Shown here: one piece after another, positions 52,986-62,207 of the stretch
Layout: every line of letters starts with the position of its first letter
How positions within the stretch are numbered: the first letter of the stretch is position 1
From: Aquamicrobium sp.
GTDB taxonomy: Bacteria; Pseudomonadota; Alphaproteobacteria; Rhizobiales; Rhizobiaceae
Assembly: GCF_023954335.1 (NCBI RefSeq)
Contig: NZ_JAMLIE010000001.1
Coordinates: 248,001-312,000, forward strand
Length of the DNA stretch: 64,000 nt
Direction: 5' to 3'
Position numbers and translations under genes: made by a program
Notes under the pieces: generated by a model
The model's database searches: none
The model's input: only the letters and a program-made list of their open reading frames with translations
What the model was told of the DNA's origin: nothing

Positions 52986-55090
52986 GGCGTCGCCGGCTCG
53001 GCCTGCCGGCGCGTGCGCCACCAGTGCGCGGCGACGGCCGCGACGGCGAGCACGAAGCCGGCCGCGTCGGTCAGCGGCAATTCGAGGATCAGCAGAACGC
53101 CGGCGGCGAAGCAGGCGATGCGCTCCCACCACAAGGCGCGGCCGGTGAGGTAGCCGACCACGGCGACGCCCCACAGCGCGATGCCGGCGCAGGCCTTGAG
53201 CACGATATAGGTCACCTCGACCCAGTAGCCCCATTGCTCTGCCATCGGCCCGCCGTCCTGCAGCATCAACGCCGGCGTGTAGACGGCCATGAACGGCACG
53301 ACGAAGCCGGCCGTGGCGAGCTTCGTCGCCTGGATCGATATCTTCAGGCCCGATGTCTTGGCCATCGGCGCGGCCGCGAAGCAGGCGAGCGCCACCGGCG
53401 GCGTCAGGTCTGCCATGATGCCGAAATAGAACACGAACATGTGGCTGACCAGCAGCGGCACGCCGAGCTCGAGCAGCGCCGGCCCGGCGAGCGAGGAGGT
53501 GATGATGTAGTTCGGGATGGTCGGGATGCCCATGCCGAGCACGAGGCAGGTCAGCATGGTCAGGATCAGCGACAGGAACAAATTGTTCTCGCCGATGCGG
53601 ATGATCGCGCCGATGAAGGTCGAGGCGATGCCGGTCAGCGTCAGCGTGCCGATGACGATGCCGACGATGGCGCAGGCGATGCCCACGGGAAGCGCGTTCT
53701 TCGCCCCTTCGGCCAGCGAATCGCGGCAGATCGCCAGCGTCTCGCGCCCGCCCTTGAAGAAGACGCAGGCCGCGATCAGCGCGGCGATGACCGCGGCGAG
53801 CACGTTGACGCCGAACCTCATGAACGCGGCCGCCGCGAGGCCGAGCGCCACCCAGAACACCATGCGGAAAGCGAAGGGTCCGATCAGGGCGGCCAGCGGC
53901 GTGCCGAGGATCAGCACCACGATCAGCGCCAGCCCCATCGTGCCGGCGAAGATCGGCGTGTAGCCGGCGAAGAGCAGATAGACCAGCGTGCCGAGCGGCA
54001 GCACGAGCGGCCAGTGCTGGCGCAGCGCCTTCCACGGGTCGGGAAGCTGCGCCTTGTCCATGCCGCCGAGGCCCGACTTGCCGGCCTCCAGATGCACCAT
54101 CCAGAAACAGACGCCGAAATAGAGCGCCGCCGGGATAAGCGCCGCCTTGACCACGTCGACGTAAGGCACGTTCAGCGTCTCGGCCATGATGAAGGCGACA
54201 GCGCCCATAACCGGCGGCATGATCTGCCCGCCCATCGAGGAGGTCGCCTCGACGCCGCCGGCGAAGGCGGAGCGGAAGCCGAACTTCTTCATCAGCGGAA
54301 TGGTGAACTGGCCCGAGGCGACGACGTTGGCGACGCCGGAACCCGAGATGGTGCCCATCAGCGCCGAGGACAGCGTGCAGACCTGCGCCGGCCCGCCGCG
54401 CCACGAGCCGACCAGGCCGAGCGCGAAATCGTTGAACAGCGCCAGCATGCCGGCGCGCTCGAGGAAGGCGGCGAAGACGACGAAGATGAAGATATAGGCG
54501 GCCGAGACGTAGATCGGCGTGCCGTAGATGCCTTCCGTGCCGAAGCCGAAATGCTCGACGATCATCTCCCACGGATAGCCGCGATGGATGAAGGGGGGCG
54601 GCAGGTGCTGGCCGAGGAAGCAATAGGCGAGGAAGATGGCGGCGATGATGGTCAGCGGGAGGCCCATCAGCCGCCGCGCGCCCTCGAACACCAGCGCGAT
54701 CATCAGCGCCCCGACGGTGAGATCAAGCGGCGTCAGGAAGCCGGAGCGGTGGATCAGCGGGACGTAGAAGATCCAGTTGTAGACGCCGGTGAGGAAGCCG
54801 AGGATGCCGAGCGTCCAGAACCACGCCTTGCCCGCGCGCGTCTTCGCCACGAGGTTGCCGAACAGCGCGAAGCCGAGCAGCAGCAGGAAGCCGACATGCA
54901 TCGCGCGCACCACCTGGCTCGGCAGCGTGCCGTAGGCCGCGGTCCACAGCTGGAACAGCGAGAAGGTGAACGCGATCCAGAAGGCGACGCGGCCGGAAAG
55001 GCCCTCGCCGAAGCCGGAGGGCAGGCCCTCGATGTGTTCCTCGGCCGTCTCCTGAATCAGGATCGGCCCCTCGGCCTTCGCCTCGCTCAT
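52982..55090 (-). CDS. TRAP transporter fused permease (4TM-12TM)
   Basis: A 702-residue inner-membrane protein that fuses the small (DctQ-like) and large (DctM-like) TRAP permease subunits. About 17 hydrophobic segments are visible. The TAXI-associated large-subunit motifs are present, e.g. MGTISGSGVANVVASGQFTIPLMKK in pieces, GGQIMPPVMGAVAFIMAE, and GMGIPTIPNYIITSSLAGPAL. TRAP systems import acids such as C4-dicarboxylates or glutamate using an ion gradient; the substrate here is unknown. It follows the binding-protein gene after 115 bases. Confidence 0.95.
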   Translation of the reverse strand: MSEAKAEGPILIQETAEEHIEGLPSGFGEGLSGRVAFWIAFTFSLFQLWTAAYGTLPSQVVRAMHVGFLLLLGFALFGNLVAKTRAGKAWFWTLGILGFLTGVYNWIFYVPLIHRSGFLTPLDLTVGALMIALVFEGARRLMGLPLTIIAAIFLAYCFLGQHLPPPFIHRGYPWEMIVEHFGFGTEGIYGTPIYVSAAYIFIFVVFAAFLERAGMLALFNDFALGLVGSWRGGPAQVCTLSSALMGTISGSGVANVVASGQFTIPLMKKFGFRSAFAGGVEATSSMGGQIMPPVMGAVAFIMAETLNVPYVDVVKAALIPAALYFGVCFWMVHLEAGKSGLGGMDKAQLPDPWKALRQHWPLVLPLGTLVYLLFAGYTPIFAGTMGLALIVVLILGTPLAALIGPFAFRMVFWVALGLAAAAFMRFGVNVLAAVIAALIAACVFFKGGRETLAICRDSLAEGAKNALPVGIACAIVGIVIGTLTLTGIASTFIGAIIRIGENNLFLSLILTMLTCLVLGMGIPTIPNYIITSSLAGPALLELGVPLLVSHMFVFYFGIMADLTPPVALACFAAAPMAKTSGLKISIQATKLATAGFVVPFMAVYTPALMLQDGGPMAEQWGYWVEVTYIVLKACAGIALWGVAVVGYLTGRALWWERIACFAAGVLLILELPLTDAAGFVLAVAAVAAHWWRTRRQAEPATP

Positions 55091-55162
55091 GTTCCCTCCC
55101 CGGATGCGATGATGGTGCGGCCGTTCGGCGGCCTTGTCGTGTCGGTTCCGCGCCTGCGCCCC

Positions 55163-55180
55163 GCCCGCGGCGTCGCGGGC
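55163..55180 (-). terminator. hairpin between TAXI binding-protein and permease genes
   Basis: GCCCGCG (55163-55169), GCGT, CGCGGGC (55174-55180), with GCCC/GGGC flanks that can extend it. It has no T run. Such hairpins between binding-protein and permease genes often damp downstream expression or protect the upstream message. Confidence 0.35.
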
Positions 55181-55205
55181 AGGGCAAGGTCGATAGGGCG
55201 ACGGC

Positions 55206-56165
55206 CTATTTCAGCACGCCCACCTCGCGGTAGTAGCGCTCGGCGCCGGGATGCAGCGGCACGGGCATGCCTTCCAGCGCCTTCTGGACGTCGATCGCCT
55301 TGGCGGCGGCGTGCGAGGCGGCCATCTTGTCGAGGTTCTCGAACAAGAGCTTGGTCATCTGGTAGGCGGTCTCCTCCGACACGCCGTCATGGCTGACGAG
55401 GAAATTGCCGACGGCCGCCGTCGAGACGTCCTCGGCCTGGCCCTCATAGGTGCCGGCGGGGATGGTCGCGGCGATGAACGGCGCGCCGATCTTCTCGATG
55501 ATCTCGGCTGAGACGGCGACGACGTTGATCGGCACCGAGGTGGCGAGGTCGCGGATCGAGGCGACGCCGAGGCCGGCCGATTGCAGCGTGGCGTCGAGCT
55601 GGCGGTTCTTGATCAGCTCGACCGATTCGGCGAAGGGCAGGTATTCGAGCTTGCCGAGGTCGTTGTAGGACAGACCGGCGGCCTCGAAGATGGCGCGCGC
55701 GTTGAGCTCGGTGCCGGAGGCCGGCGCGCCGACCGAAAGGCTCTTGCCCTTCAGCCCTTCCAGCGTGGTGACGCCCGATTCCTTCGAGGCGACGATCTGG
55801 ACGTAGTTCGGATAGATCGCGGCGATGCCGCGCAGCTTGTCGAGCTTGCCGGGATAGCCGGCCTCGGTGTTGCCGGCCCACGCCTCGGCGAGCGAATCGC
55901 CGAGCGTGAAGGCGATCTCGCCGCGGCCGGCCTGAAGCAGGTTGAGGTTCTCGACCGACGCCTTGGTCGCCTGCACCTGGGTGCGCGCGCCCTCGATGTT
56001 CTGGCCGTAGATCTCCGACAGCGCGACGCCGAGCGGATAGTAGACGCCGGACGTGCCGCCGGTCAGCACGTTGATGAATTCCTGCGCCTTCGCGGCGGGC
56101 GCGCCGAGCCCGACGACGAGCGCGGCCGCGCCGGCGGCGATGAGATTGCGAGCGACGTGTTTCAT
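55206..56165 (-). CDS. TAXI family TRAP transporter solute-binding protein
   Basis: A 319-residue periplasmic protein with a signal peptide (MKHVARNLIAAGAAALVVGL, cleavage near AKA-QE at 27-28). The TAXI motif appears as LTGGTSGVYYPLGVALSEIYGQ in two pieces, followed by TQVQATKASVENLNLLQ. The C-terminal HPGAERYYREVGVLK is typical. It is the first gene of the TAXI, permease, DUF1850 operon. The small inverted repeat upstream may be its operator. Confidence 0.95.
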   Translation of the reverse strand: MKHVARNLIAAGAAALVVGLGAPAAKAQEFINVLTGGTSGVYYPLGVALSEIYGQNIEGARTQVQATKASVENLNLLQAGRGEIAFTLGDSLAEAWAGNTEAGYPGKLDKLRGIAAIYPNYVQIVASKESGVTTLEGLKGKSLSVGAPASGTELNARAIFEAAGLSYNDLGKLEYLPFAESVELIKNRQLDATLQSAGLGVASIRDLATSVPINVVAVSAEIIEKIGAPFIAATIPAGTYEGQAEDVSTAAVGNFLVSHDGVSEETAYQMTKLLFENLDKMAASHAAAKAIDVQKALEGMPVPLHPGAERYYREVGVLK

Positions 56166-56251
56166 GCAGCTTCCTTCCTTTGCTCCTCCCGGCCTCGCGC
56201 CCTTCGTGGACGCCGACCGCTGGCGCTATTTTTAGAGGCAGAAACGCGGAT

Positions 56252-56268
56252 GCCAATCGTTAATTGGC
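56252..56268. promoter_or_regulatory. inverted repeat upstream of the TAXI-TRAP operon
   Basis: GCCAAT (56252-56257) and ATTGGC (56263-56268) form a perfect six-base inverted repeat with a five-base spacer, about 90 bases before the binding-protein start. It has the form of a GntR or LysR-type operator. No regulator gene stands next to it. Confidence 0.4.
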
Positions 56269-56312
56269 GGAAGGTCGCTGATGCGGGTCGCGCGAGGGCG
56301 CGCGGCGGCGCC

Positions 56313-56798
56313 TCAGGCGGTGCCGGTGGAGCCGAAGCCGCCCGCCCCGCGCGCGGTTTCGCCCGCTGCTGCGCGCTCCTCGATCTCAAGCCGCGCCACG
56401 GCCGCGAGCACGAGCTGGGCGATGCGCATGCCGCGCTCGACGGCGAAATCCTCGTCGCCGAGATTGGCGAGGATCACCTTGACCTCGCCGCGATAGTCGC
56501 AGTCGATGGTGCCGGGCGTGTTGAGGCAGGTGACGCCGTGCTTGAGCGCCAGCCCGGAGCGCGGCCGCACCTGCCCCTCGAACCCTTCGGGGATCTCGAG
56601 GATCAGCCCGGTCGGCACGGCGGCGCGCCTGCCGGGAGTGAGGATCAGCGGCCGGTCCTCCGGCACGGCGGCGCGCAGATCCATGCCGGCCGCGCCCGCC
56701 GTCTCGTAGGCGGGAAGGGCGAGACCCTCGCCATGCGGGAGGCGCACGACGCCGATGACGGGGGCAAGGACGGAAGGAGAGCGGGACGTGTCGACCAT
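56313..56798 (-). CDS. dut: dUTP diphosphatase
   Basis: A 161-residue trimeric enzyme that hydrolyses dUTP to dUMP. The five family motifs are present: AGMDLRAAV, PRSGLALKHG, NTPGTIDCDYRGEVKVIL in pieces, RIAQLVLA, and the C-terminal ARGAGGFGSTG that closes over the substrate. An ATG or alternative start slightly upstream is possible, as the first 15 residues are not conserved. Confidence 0.96.
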   Translation of the reverse strand: MVDTSRSPSVLAPVIGVVRLPHGEGLALPAYETAGAAGMDLRAAVPEDRPLILTPGRRAAVPTGLILEIPEGFEGQVRPRSGLALKHGVTCLNTPGTIDCDYRGEVKVILANLGDEDFAVERGMRIAQLVLAAVARLEIEERAAAGETARGAGGFGSTGTA

Positions 56799-56944
56799 GC
56801 TTCAGCCTATGGCGGTTGCCGTCGCGGCGGTCAATCGCGCCGCGCGGCTGTCCAGAATTTTCATCGCCGTCGTCCACGCATCCGCCGCATTCATGGTTTC
56901 TTGGCGGTTCCATCGCATTCTGGGCGGAGCAACGGAGAAATGCC

Positions 56945-57748
56945 ATGTGTCGATGGGCGGCCTATCTGGGTGAGCCGGTTTTCCTCGAGGACATCGTCAC
57001 CGCGCCGCGCCATTCGCTGATCGCGCAGAGCCACCATGCGCTGGAGGCCAAGACCGCGACGAACGGCGACGGCTTCGGCATCGCCTGGTACGGCGCGCGG
57101 CCCGAGCCCGGCCTCTACCGCGACGTGCTGCCGGCCTGGTCCGACTGCAATTTGAAAAGCCTGTGCCGGCAGATCAGCTCCGGCCTGTTCCTCGCCCATG
57201 TCCGCGCCGCGACCGGCGGCAACACCAACCGCGACAACTGCCATCCCTTCGTCTGCGGCCGCTGGTCGTTCATGCACAACGGCCAGATCGGCGGGTTCGA
57301 GCGGCTGCGCCGCGCGCTGGAGCGCAGCCTGCCCGACACGCTCTACGGCGCGCGCCACGGCGCGACCGATTCGGAGCTGTTCTTCCTGATGATGCTGGCG
57401 CACGGGCTGGACGCCGACCCGCAAGGGGCGGTCGCCCGCGCCGCCGGCCAGGTCATCGACGCCTCGACCCGCGCCGGCCTCGACCCGGCGCTGAAGCTCA
57501 CCGCCGCCTTCTCCGACGGCGAGGCGCTCTACGCCGTGCGCTTCTCCACCCACGAGCGCGCGCCGACGCTCTATGCCGGCTCGTTCCGCGGCGCGGTCGG
57601 GCGCTGCCTCGTCTCCGAGCCGTTCGACCGCGAGGAACCGAACTGGCAGCCCGTCCCGACCGATAGCTTCGTCGTCATGACCCGCGGCGGCGTCTCGATC
57701 CGCCCGTTCCAGCCGGCGCATGCCGAGCCGCTGGCGCTCGCCGGATAA
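56945..57748 (+). CDS. class II glutamine amidotransferase, EgtC/YafJ type
   Basis: A 267-residue N-terminal-nucleophile hydrolase. Cys2 in MCRWAAYLGEPVFLED is the nucleophile, LFLAHVRAATGG and FMHNGQIGGF form the glutamine site. This stand-alone type includes EgtC of ergothioneine synthesis and YafJ; no egtB or egtD gene is nearby, so ergothioneine should not be assumed. It lies between dut, on the other strand, and prfC. Confidence 0.88.
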   Translation: MCRWAAYLGEPVFLEDIVTAPRHSLIAQSHHALEAKTATNGDGFGIAWYGARPEPGLYRDVLPAWSDCNLKSLCRQISSGLFLAHVRAATGGNTNRDNCHPFVCGRWSFMHNGQIGGFERLRRALERSLPDTLYGARHGATDSELFFLMMLAHGLDADPQGAVARAAGQVIDASTRAGLDPALKLTAAFSDGEALYAVRFSTHERAPTLYAGSFRGAVGRCLVSEPFDREEPNWQPVPTDSFVVMTRGGVSIRPFQPAHAEPLALAG

Positions 57749-57823
57749 GCCACCCGCCAATTCCCGTTCGACAGCCCCGGCCCATGCCGCTATAAGCCGC
57801 GCCATCCAAGGGAATCCCTCATC

Positions 57824-59404
57824 ATGGCCGAGACGATTGAAGACGCGGTGGCGCGCCGCCGCACTTTCGCGATCATTGCCCACCCCGACGCGGGCAAGAC
57901 GACGCTGACCGAGAAGCTGCTGCTGTTCGGCGGCGCGATCCAGCTCGCCGGCGAGGTCAAGGCCAAGAAGGACAGGATCCAGACCCGCTCCGACTGGATG
58001 AAGATCGAGCGCGAGCGCGGTATCTCGGTCGTTACCTCGGTGATGACCTTCGAATATGGCGACAACGTCTTCAACCTGCTCGACACGCCCGGCCACGAGG
58101 ACTTCGCCGACGATACCTACCGCACCCTCTCCGCCGTCGACAGCGCCGTCATGGTCATCGACGCCGCCAAGGGCATCGAGCCGCGCACGCTGAAGCTGTT
58201 CGAGGTCTGCCGCCTGCGCGACATCCCCATCGTCACCTTCGTCAACAAGATGGACCGCGAAGCGCGCAACACCTTCGAGATCCTCGACGAGATCGAGGAG
58301 AAGCTGGCGCTCGACACCGCGCCGATCACCTGGCCGATCGGCCAGGGCAAGAGCTTCTCCGGCACCTATCACCTGGCGCAGAACGCCATTCGGCACGGCG
58401 ACGACGAGGTCGAGCGCACGCCGGTCAACGGCCCGGATTCCAACCGCGTCGCCGGCCTGCTGCCCGAGCACGAGCGCGCCGACTTCATCGAGGAGCTGGA
58501 GCTGGCGCGCGAGGCCTGCCGCCCCTTCGACCTCGACGCCTTCCGCGAGGGCCACCTGACGCCGGTCTATTTCGGTTCCGCGCTGCGCAACTATGGCGTG
58601 CGCGACCTGATCGAGGCGCTCGGCGCCTTCGCGCCCCCGCCGCGCGCGCAGGAGGCCGACACCCGCACGGTCGAGGCGACGGAAGGAGCGATGAGCGCCT
58701 TCGTCTTCAAGATCCAGGCGAACATGGACCCCAACCATCGCGACCGCATCGCCTTCGTGCGCGTCTGCTCCGGCACGCTTGAGCGCGGCATGAAGGCGAC
58801 GCTGGTGCGCACCGGAAAGCAGATGCCGTTGACCGCACCGCAATTCTTCTTCGCCCGCTCGCGCATCACCGCCGACGAGGCCTATGCCGGCGACGTCGTC
58901 GGCATCCCCAACCACGGCACGCTACGCATCGGCGACACGCTGACCGAGGGCGAGGAGATCCTGTTCCGCGGCGTGCCGAACTTCGCGCCCGAGATTCTGC
59001 GCCGCGTGCGCCTCGGCGACCCGATGAAGGCCAAGAAGCTCAAGGAAGCCTTGCAGCAGATGGCCGAGGAGGGCGTCGTCCAGCTCTTCTCGCCCGAGGA
59101 CGGCTCGCCCGCCATCGTCGGCGTCGTCGGCGCGCTGCAGCTCGACGTGCTCAAGGAGCGGCTGAAGATCGAATACGGCCTGCCGGTCGATTTCGAGATG
59201 GCGCGCTTCTCGGTCTGCCGCTGGATATCGGCCGATACGCGGGCCGAGCTCGAACGCTTCATCGAGGCGCATCGCGGCGACATCGCCCGCGACCTCGACG
59301 GCGCCCCGGTCTTCCTCGCCCCGCACGAGTTCGGCCTCAACTACGAGACCGAACGCTGGAAAGAGATCCGCTTCGCCGCGATCAAGGACTATCAGGTCCG
59401 TTAA
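57824..59404 (+). CDS. prfC: peptide chain release factor 3
   Basis: A 526-residue GTPase that recycles RF1 and RF2 from the ribosome. G1 is AHPDAGKTTLTEKLLLFGG with the RF3-typical insertion AIQLAGEVKAKK, the switch region ERGISVVTSVM, G3 DTPGHEDF and G4 NKMDRE. Domains 2 and 3 follow to the end. Full length. An aag-gga sequence gives a weak ribosome-binding site ahead of ATG 57824. Confidence 0.97.
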   Translation: MAETIEDAVARRRTFAIIAHPDAGKTTLTEKLLLFGGAIQLAGEVKAKKDRIQTRSDWMKIERERGISVVTSVMTFEYGDNVFNLLDTPGHEDFADDTYRTLSAVDSAVMVIDAAKGIEPRTLKLFEVCRLRDIPIVTFVNKMDREARNTFEILDEIEEKLALDTAPITWPIGQGKSFSGTYHLAQNAIRHGDDEVERTPVNGPDSNRVAGLLPEHERADFIEELELAREACRPFDLDAFREGHLTPVYFGSALRNYGVRDLIEALGAFAPPPRAQEADTRTVEATEGAMSAFVFKIQANMDPNHRDRIAFVRVCSGTLERGMKATLVRTGKQMPLTAPQFFFARSRITADEAYAGDVVGIPNHGTLRIGDTLTEGEEILFRGVPNFAPEILRRVRLGDPMKAKKLKEALQQMAEEGVVQLFSPEDGSPAIVGVVGALQLDVLKERLKIEYGLPVDFEMARFSVCRWISADTRAELERFIEAHRGDIARDLDGAPVFLAPHEFGLNYETERWKEIRFAAIKDYQVR

Positions 59405-59487
59405 GTCGTGGCCGTCCGGCCCTTGACCGGATGCGGGTCGAGCGGCCATTCAGGAGCCGACTGGAACGGCCGGAGGCGCCAAAGCCG

Positions 59488-61179
59488 ATGACGGGTTTCG
59501 AAGATCGAGCGCGGGGCCGGGCGATGCGCCTGCTGGCGGGCCTCAGCCTGCCGGGCCTCGTCCTCGGCACGCTGTTCTTCTCGGCCTCGCTGGCGCCAAG
59601 CCTCCTGCCGCGCGGCTTCGCGCTTCAGGGCGTGCTGAGCGGCTGCTCCTTCGCCGCCGGCTACGGCGTCGGCGTGTTCCTCGCCTGGCTGTGGGCCTAT
59701 CTCGAATTGCCGGTGCTGGCGCCGCCACGCCTTGCGCTCGCCAAGCGCATCGGCCTCGGCGCCTGCCTGCTCGCCGCCGCGGTCTTCCTCTGGCGCGCCT
59801 CGGATTTCCAGGATTCGGTGCGCGTGCTGATGGGGCTGGCGCCGCTCGGCGGCGACCGGCCGGTCGAGGTCGCGATCATCGCCGCCCTCGTCTTCGCCGC
59901 CATCCTGGCGCTGGCGCGGGTGCTGGCCGCGCTGCTCGGCCTCGTCGCGCGCTGGTCGGGCCGGCTGGTGCCGCGCCGCATCGCCAACGCGATCGGCGCG
60001 GCCGTCGTCATCCTCCTGTTCTGGACCGCCATCGACGGGCTTCTGTTCAAGGGCGCGCTGCGCGCCGCCGACGCTTCGTTCCGCCGCTTCGACGCGCTGA
60101 TCGAGCCGGATGTCGAGAAACCGGCCGCGCCGCACCGGACGGGAAGCCTCGCCTCCCTCGTCTCGTGGCAGAGCCTCGGCCGCGCCGGGCGGCAGTTCGT
60201 CGGCTCCGCCCCCTCCGCCGGCGACATCGCGGCGCTGGCCGGCGGGGCGGCCGTCGAGCCGGTGCGCGTCTATGTCGGGCTGAACTCGGCCGAGACGATC
60301 GAGGAGCGGGCCGCGCTCGCGCTGGCCGAGATGCGGCGCGTCGGTGCGTTCGAGCGCAAGGTGCTGGTGATCGCGACGCCCACCGGCACCGGCTGGATCG
60401 ACACCGCCGCCATCGAGCCGCTGGAGGTGCTGCACCGGGGCGACGTCGCCACCGTCGGCCTGCAATATTCCTACCTGACGAGCTGGCTGTCGCTGCTGTT
60501 CGAGCCTGCCTACGGCTCGGAGGCGGCGCGGGCGCTGTTCCGCGCCGTCTACGACCACTGGACGGCGATGCCGGAGCGCGCGCGGCCGCGCCTCTACCTC
60601 TACGGCCTGAGCCTCGGCGCGCTCAATTCCGATCTCTCGGCCGACCTCTACGACGTGCTCGGCGATCCGTTCCACGGCGCGCTCTGGGTCGGGGCGCCGT
60701 TCTCGGCCCGCACGTGGCGCAACGCGACGCTGGGGCGGCTGCCCGGCTCGCCCGCCTGGCTGCCGCACTTCCGCGACGGCTCGGTCATCCGCTTCGCCAA
60801 CCAGGACGGCCTCGCCGACCGCGCCAGCGAATGGGGGCCGCTCAGGATCGTGTTCCTGCAGTATGCCAGCGATCCCGTCACCTTCTTTCGGCCCGACGCG
60901 TTCTGGCGCGTCCCGCCGTGGATGGAGCGCGACCGCGGCCCGGACGTCTCCGGCGCGCTGCGCTGGTTCCCGATTGTCACCCTGCTCCAGCTCGGCCTCG
61001 ACATGGCGCTGGCGACGACGACGCCCATGGGCTACGGCCACGTTTACGCGCCGGAGCACCATATCGAGCCGTGGGTCGAGGTGACACGGCCGGACGGCTG
61101 GAGCGCGCCGGCCCTCGCCGCCCTCAAGGCGCACTACGCGGCGATGGACGGAAGGAAGCGGACCCTCGACGGGGAATGA
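59488..61179 (+). CDS. membrane-anchored alpha/beta hydrolase (Abhydrolase_9/DUF2319-like)
   Basis: A 563-residue protein with four or five N-terminal membrane helices (about 15-190, e.g. LPGLVLGTLFFSASLAPSLL) and a C-terminal alpha/beta hydrolase domain. The nucleophile elbow is LYGLSLGALNSD with Ser375; late histidines in MGYGHVYAPEHH are candidates for the triad. The family is found in rhizobia and actinobacteria with no proven substrate. The frame is open to 59431; the ATG at 59488 is preferred because the helices start soon after. Confidence 0.85.
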   Translation: MTGFEDRARGRAMRLLAGLSLPGLVLGTLFFSASLAPSLLPRGFALQGVLSGCSFAAGYGVGVFLAWLWAYLELPVLAPPRLALAKRIGLGACLLAAAVFLWRASDFQDSVRVLMGLAPLGGDRPVEVAIIAALVFAAILALARVLAALLGLVARWSGRLVPRRIANAIGAAVVILLFWTAIDGLLFKGALRAADASFRRFDALIEPDVEKPAAPHRTGSLASLVSWQSLGRAGRQFVGSAPSAGDIAALAGGAAVEPVRVYVGLNSAETIEERAALALAEMRRVGAFERKVLVIATPTGTGWIDTAAIEPLEVLHRGDVATVGLQYSYLTSWLSLLFEPAYGSEAARALFRAVYDHWTAMPERARPRLYLYGLSLGALNSDLSADLYDVLGDPFHGALWVGAPFSARTWRNATLGRLPGSPAWLPHFRDGSVIRFANQDGLADRASEWGPLRIVFLQYASDPVTFFRPDAFWRVPPWMERDRGPDVSGALRWFPIVTLLQLGLDMALATTTPMGYGHVYAPEHHIEPWVEVTRPDGWSAPALAALKAHYAAMDGRKRTLDGE

Positions 61180-61285
61180 TTTCCTCCCCTGTCGCCGTAA
61201 GGGGCCATTTCAAGGAATGATGTTCCGGATAACGGCGCTTCAAGCGTCAGATTTTTGCGCATCCGGGCAGCTGAAGGAGAGAAAA

Positions 61286-61311
61286 GGAACAATTTCCTCC
61301 AAAGCCGCGTT
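61286..61311 (+). promoter_or_regulatory. EcfG-type (general stress response) promoter for the peroxiredoxin gene
   Basis: GGAAC (61286-61290) and CGTT (61308-61311) are separated by 17 bases, matching the alphaproteobacterial EcfG sigma-factor consensus GGAAC-N16/17-CGTT. It lies about 115 bases upstream of the peroxiredoxin ATG in a 248-base gap. The leader between them has no other clear signal. Confidence 0.65.
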
Positions 61312-61427
61312 CGAAGGAAACGATTTTCCATGAATTGGCCGCAAGACAGGTTCCTGAACCTCGTTGCCGTCCCTGCCGCGCCCTATCTCTTGAGGAAAGA
61401 CAACCACCGGAGACCAAGGAGACGACC

Positions 61428-62087
61428 ATGGGTCTGCGCATCAACGACACCGCTCCCGATTTCACCGCCGAGACCACGCATGGCACGGTCCATTTCCACG
61501 ACTGGCTGGGCGACAGCTGGGGCGTCCTCGTCTCGCATCCGAAGAACTTCACCCCGGTCTGCACCACCGAGCTCGGCACCATGGCCGGCCTTGCCGGCGA
61601 GTTCGAAAAGCGCAACGTCAAGCTGATCGGCATCTCGGTCGATCCGGTCACCGATCACGACCGCTGGAAGGCCGACATCCGCACCGCGACCGGCTTCGAC
61701 GTCGACTACCCGCTGATCGGCGACCGCGACCTCAAGGTGGCCAAGCTCTACGACATGCTGCCGGCCGAGGCGGGCGAATCGTCGGAAGGCCGCACCCCGG
61801 CCGACAACGCCACCGTGCGCTCGGTCTACGTCATCGGCCCGGACAAGAAGATCAAGCTGGTCCTGACCTATCCGATGACCACGGGCCGCAACTTCGACGA
61901 GATCCTGCGCGCCATCGATTCGATCCAGCTCACCGCGAAGCATCAGGTGGCGACCCCGGCCAACTGGAAGCAGGGCGAAGACGTCATCATCACCGCCGCG
62001 GTCTCCAACGAGGACGCGATCAAGCGCTTCGGCTCGTACGACACGATCCTGCCCTATCTGCGCAAGACGAAGCAGCCTACCGCGTAA
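61428..62087 (+). CDS. 1-Cys peroxiredoxin (Prx6 type)
   Basis: A 219-residue thiol peroxidase. The peroxidatic Cys45 is in PKNFTPVCTTELG and is the only cysteine in the protein, which makes it a 1-Cys enzyme. The C-terminal Prx6 extension includes VATPANWKQGEDVII. It reduces peroxides in the cytosol. A good AAGGAG precedes ATG 61428. An EcfG-type promoter upstream and a terminator downstream suggest a single-gene stress-controlled unit. Confidence 0.95.
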   Translation: MGLRINDTAPDFTAETTHGTVHFHDWLGDSWGVLVSHPKNFTPVCTTELGTMAGLAGEFEKRNVKLIGISVDPVTDHDRWKADIRTATGFDVDYPLIGDRDLKVAKLYDMLPAEAGESSEGRTPADNATVRSVYVIGPDKKIKLVLTYPMTTGRNFDEILRAIDSIQLTAKHQVATPANWKQGEDVIITAAVSNEDAIKRFGSYDTILPYLRKTKQPTA

Positions 62088-62113
62088 AGCCGGCTAACGG
62101 ATCGACGGACAGG

Positions 62114-62144
62114 GGACGGCGGAAACGGGATTCCGCCGTCCTTT
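62114..62144 (+). terminator. terminator after the peroxiredoxin gene
   Basis: GGACGGCGGAA (62114-62124), loop ACGGGA, TTCCGCCGTCC (62131-62141), then TTT. A perfect 11-base stem, 26 bases after the stop codon. Confidence 0.85.
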
Positions 62145-62207
62145 CCGTGTCTTCGCCCGGCCATGCCGTGTCATCAGCGTGTCACGGCAGGCTGGTGAAA
62201 GACGCTC

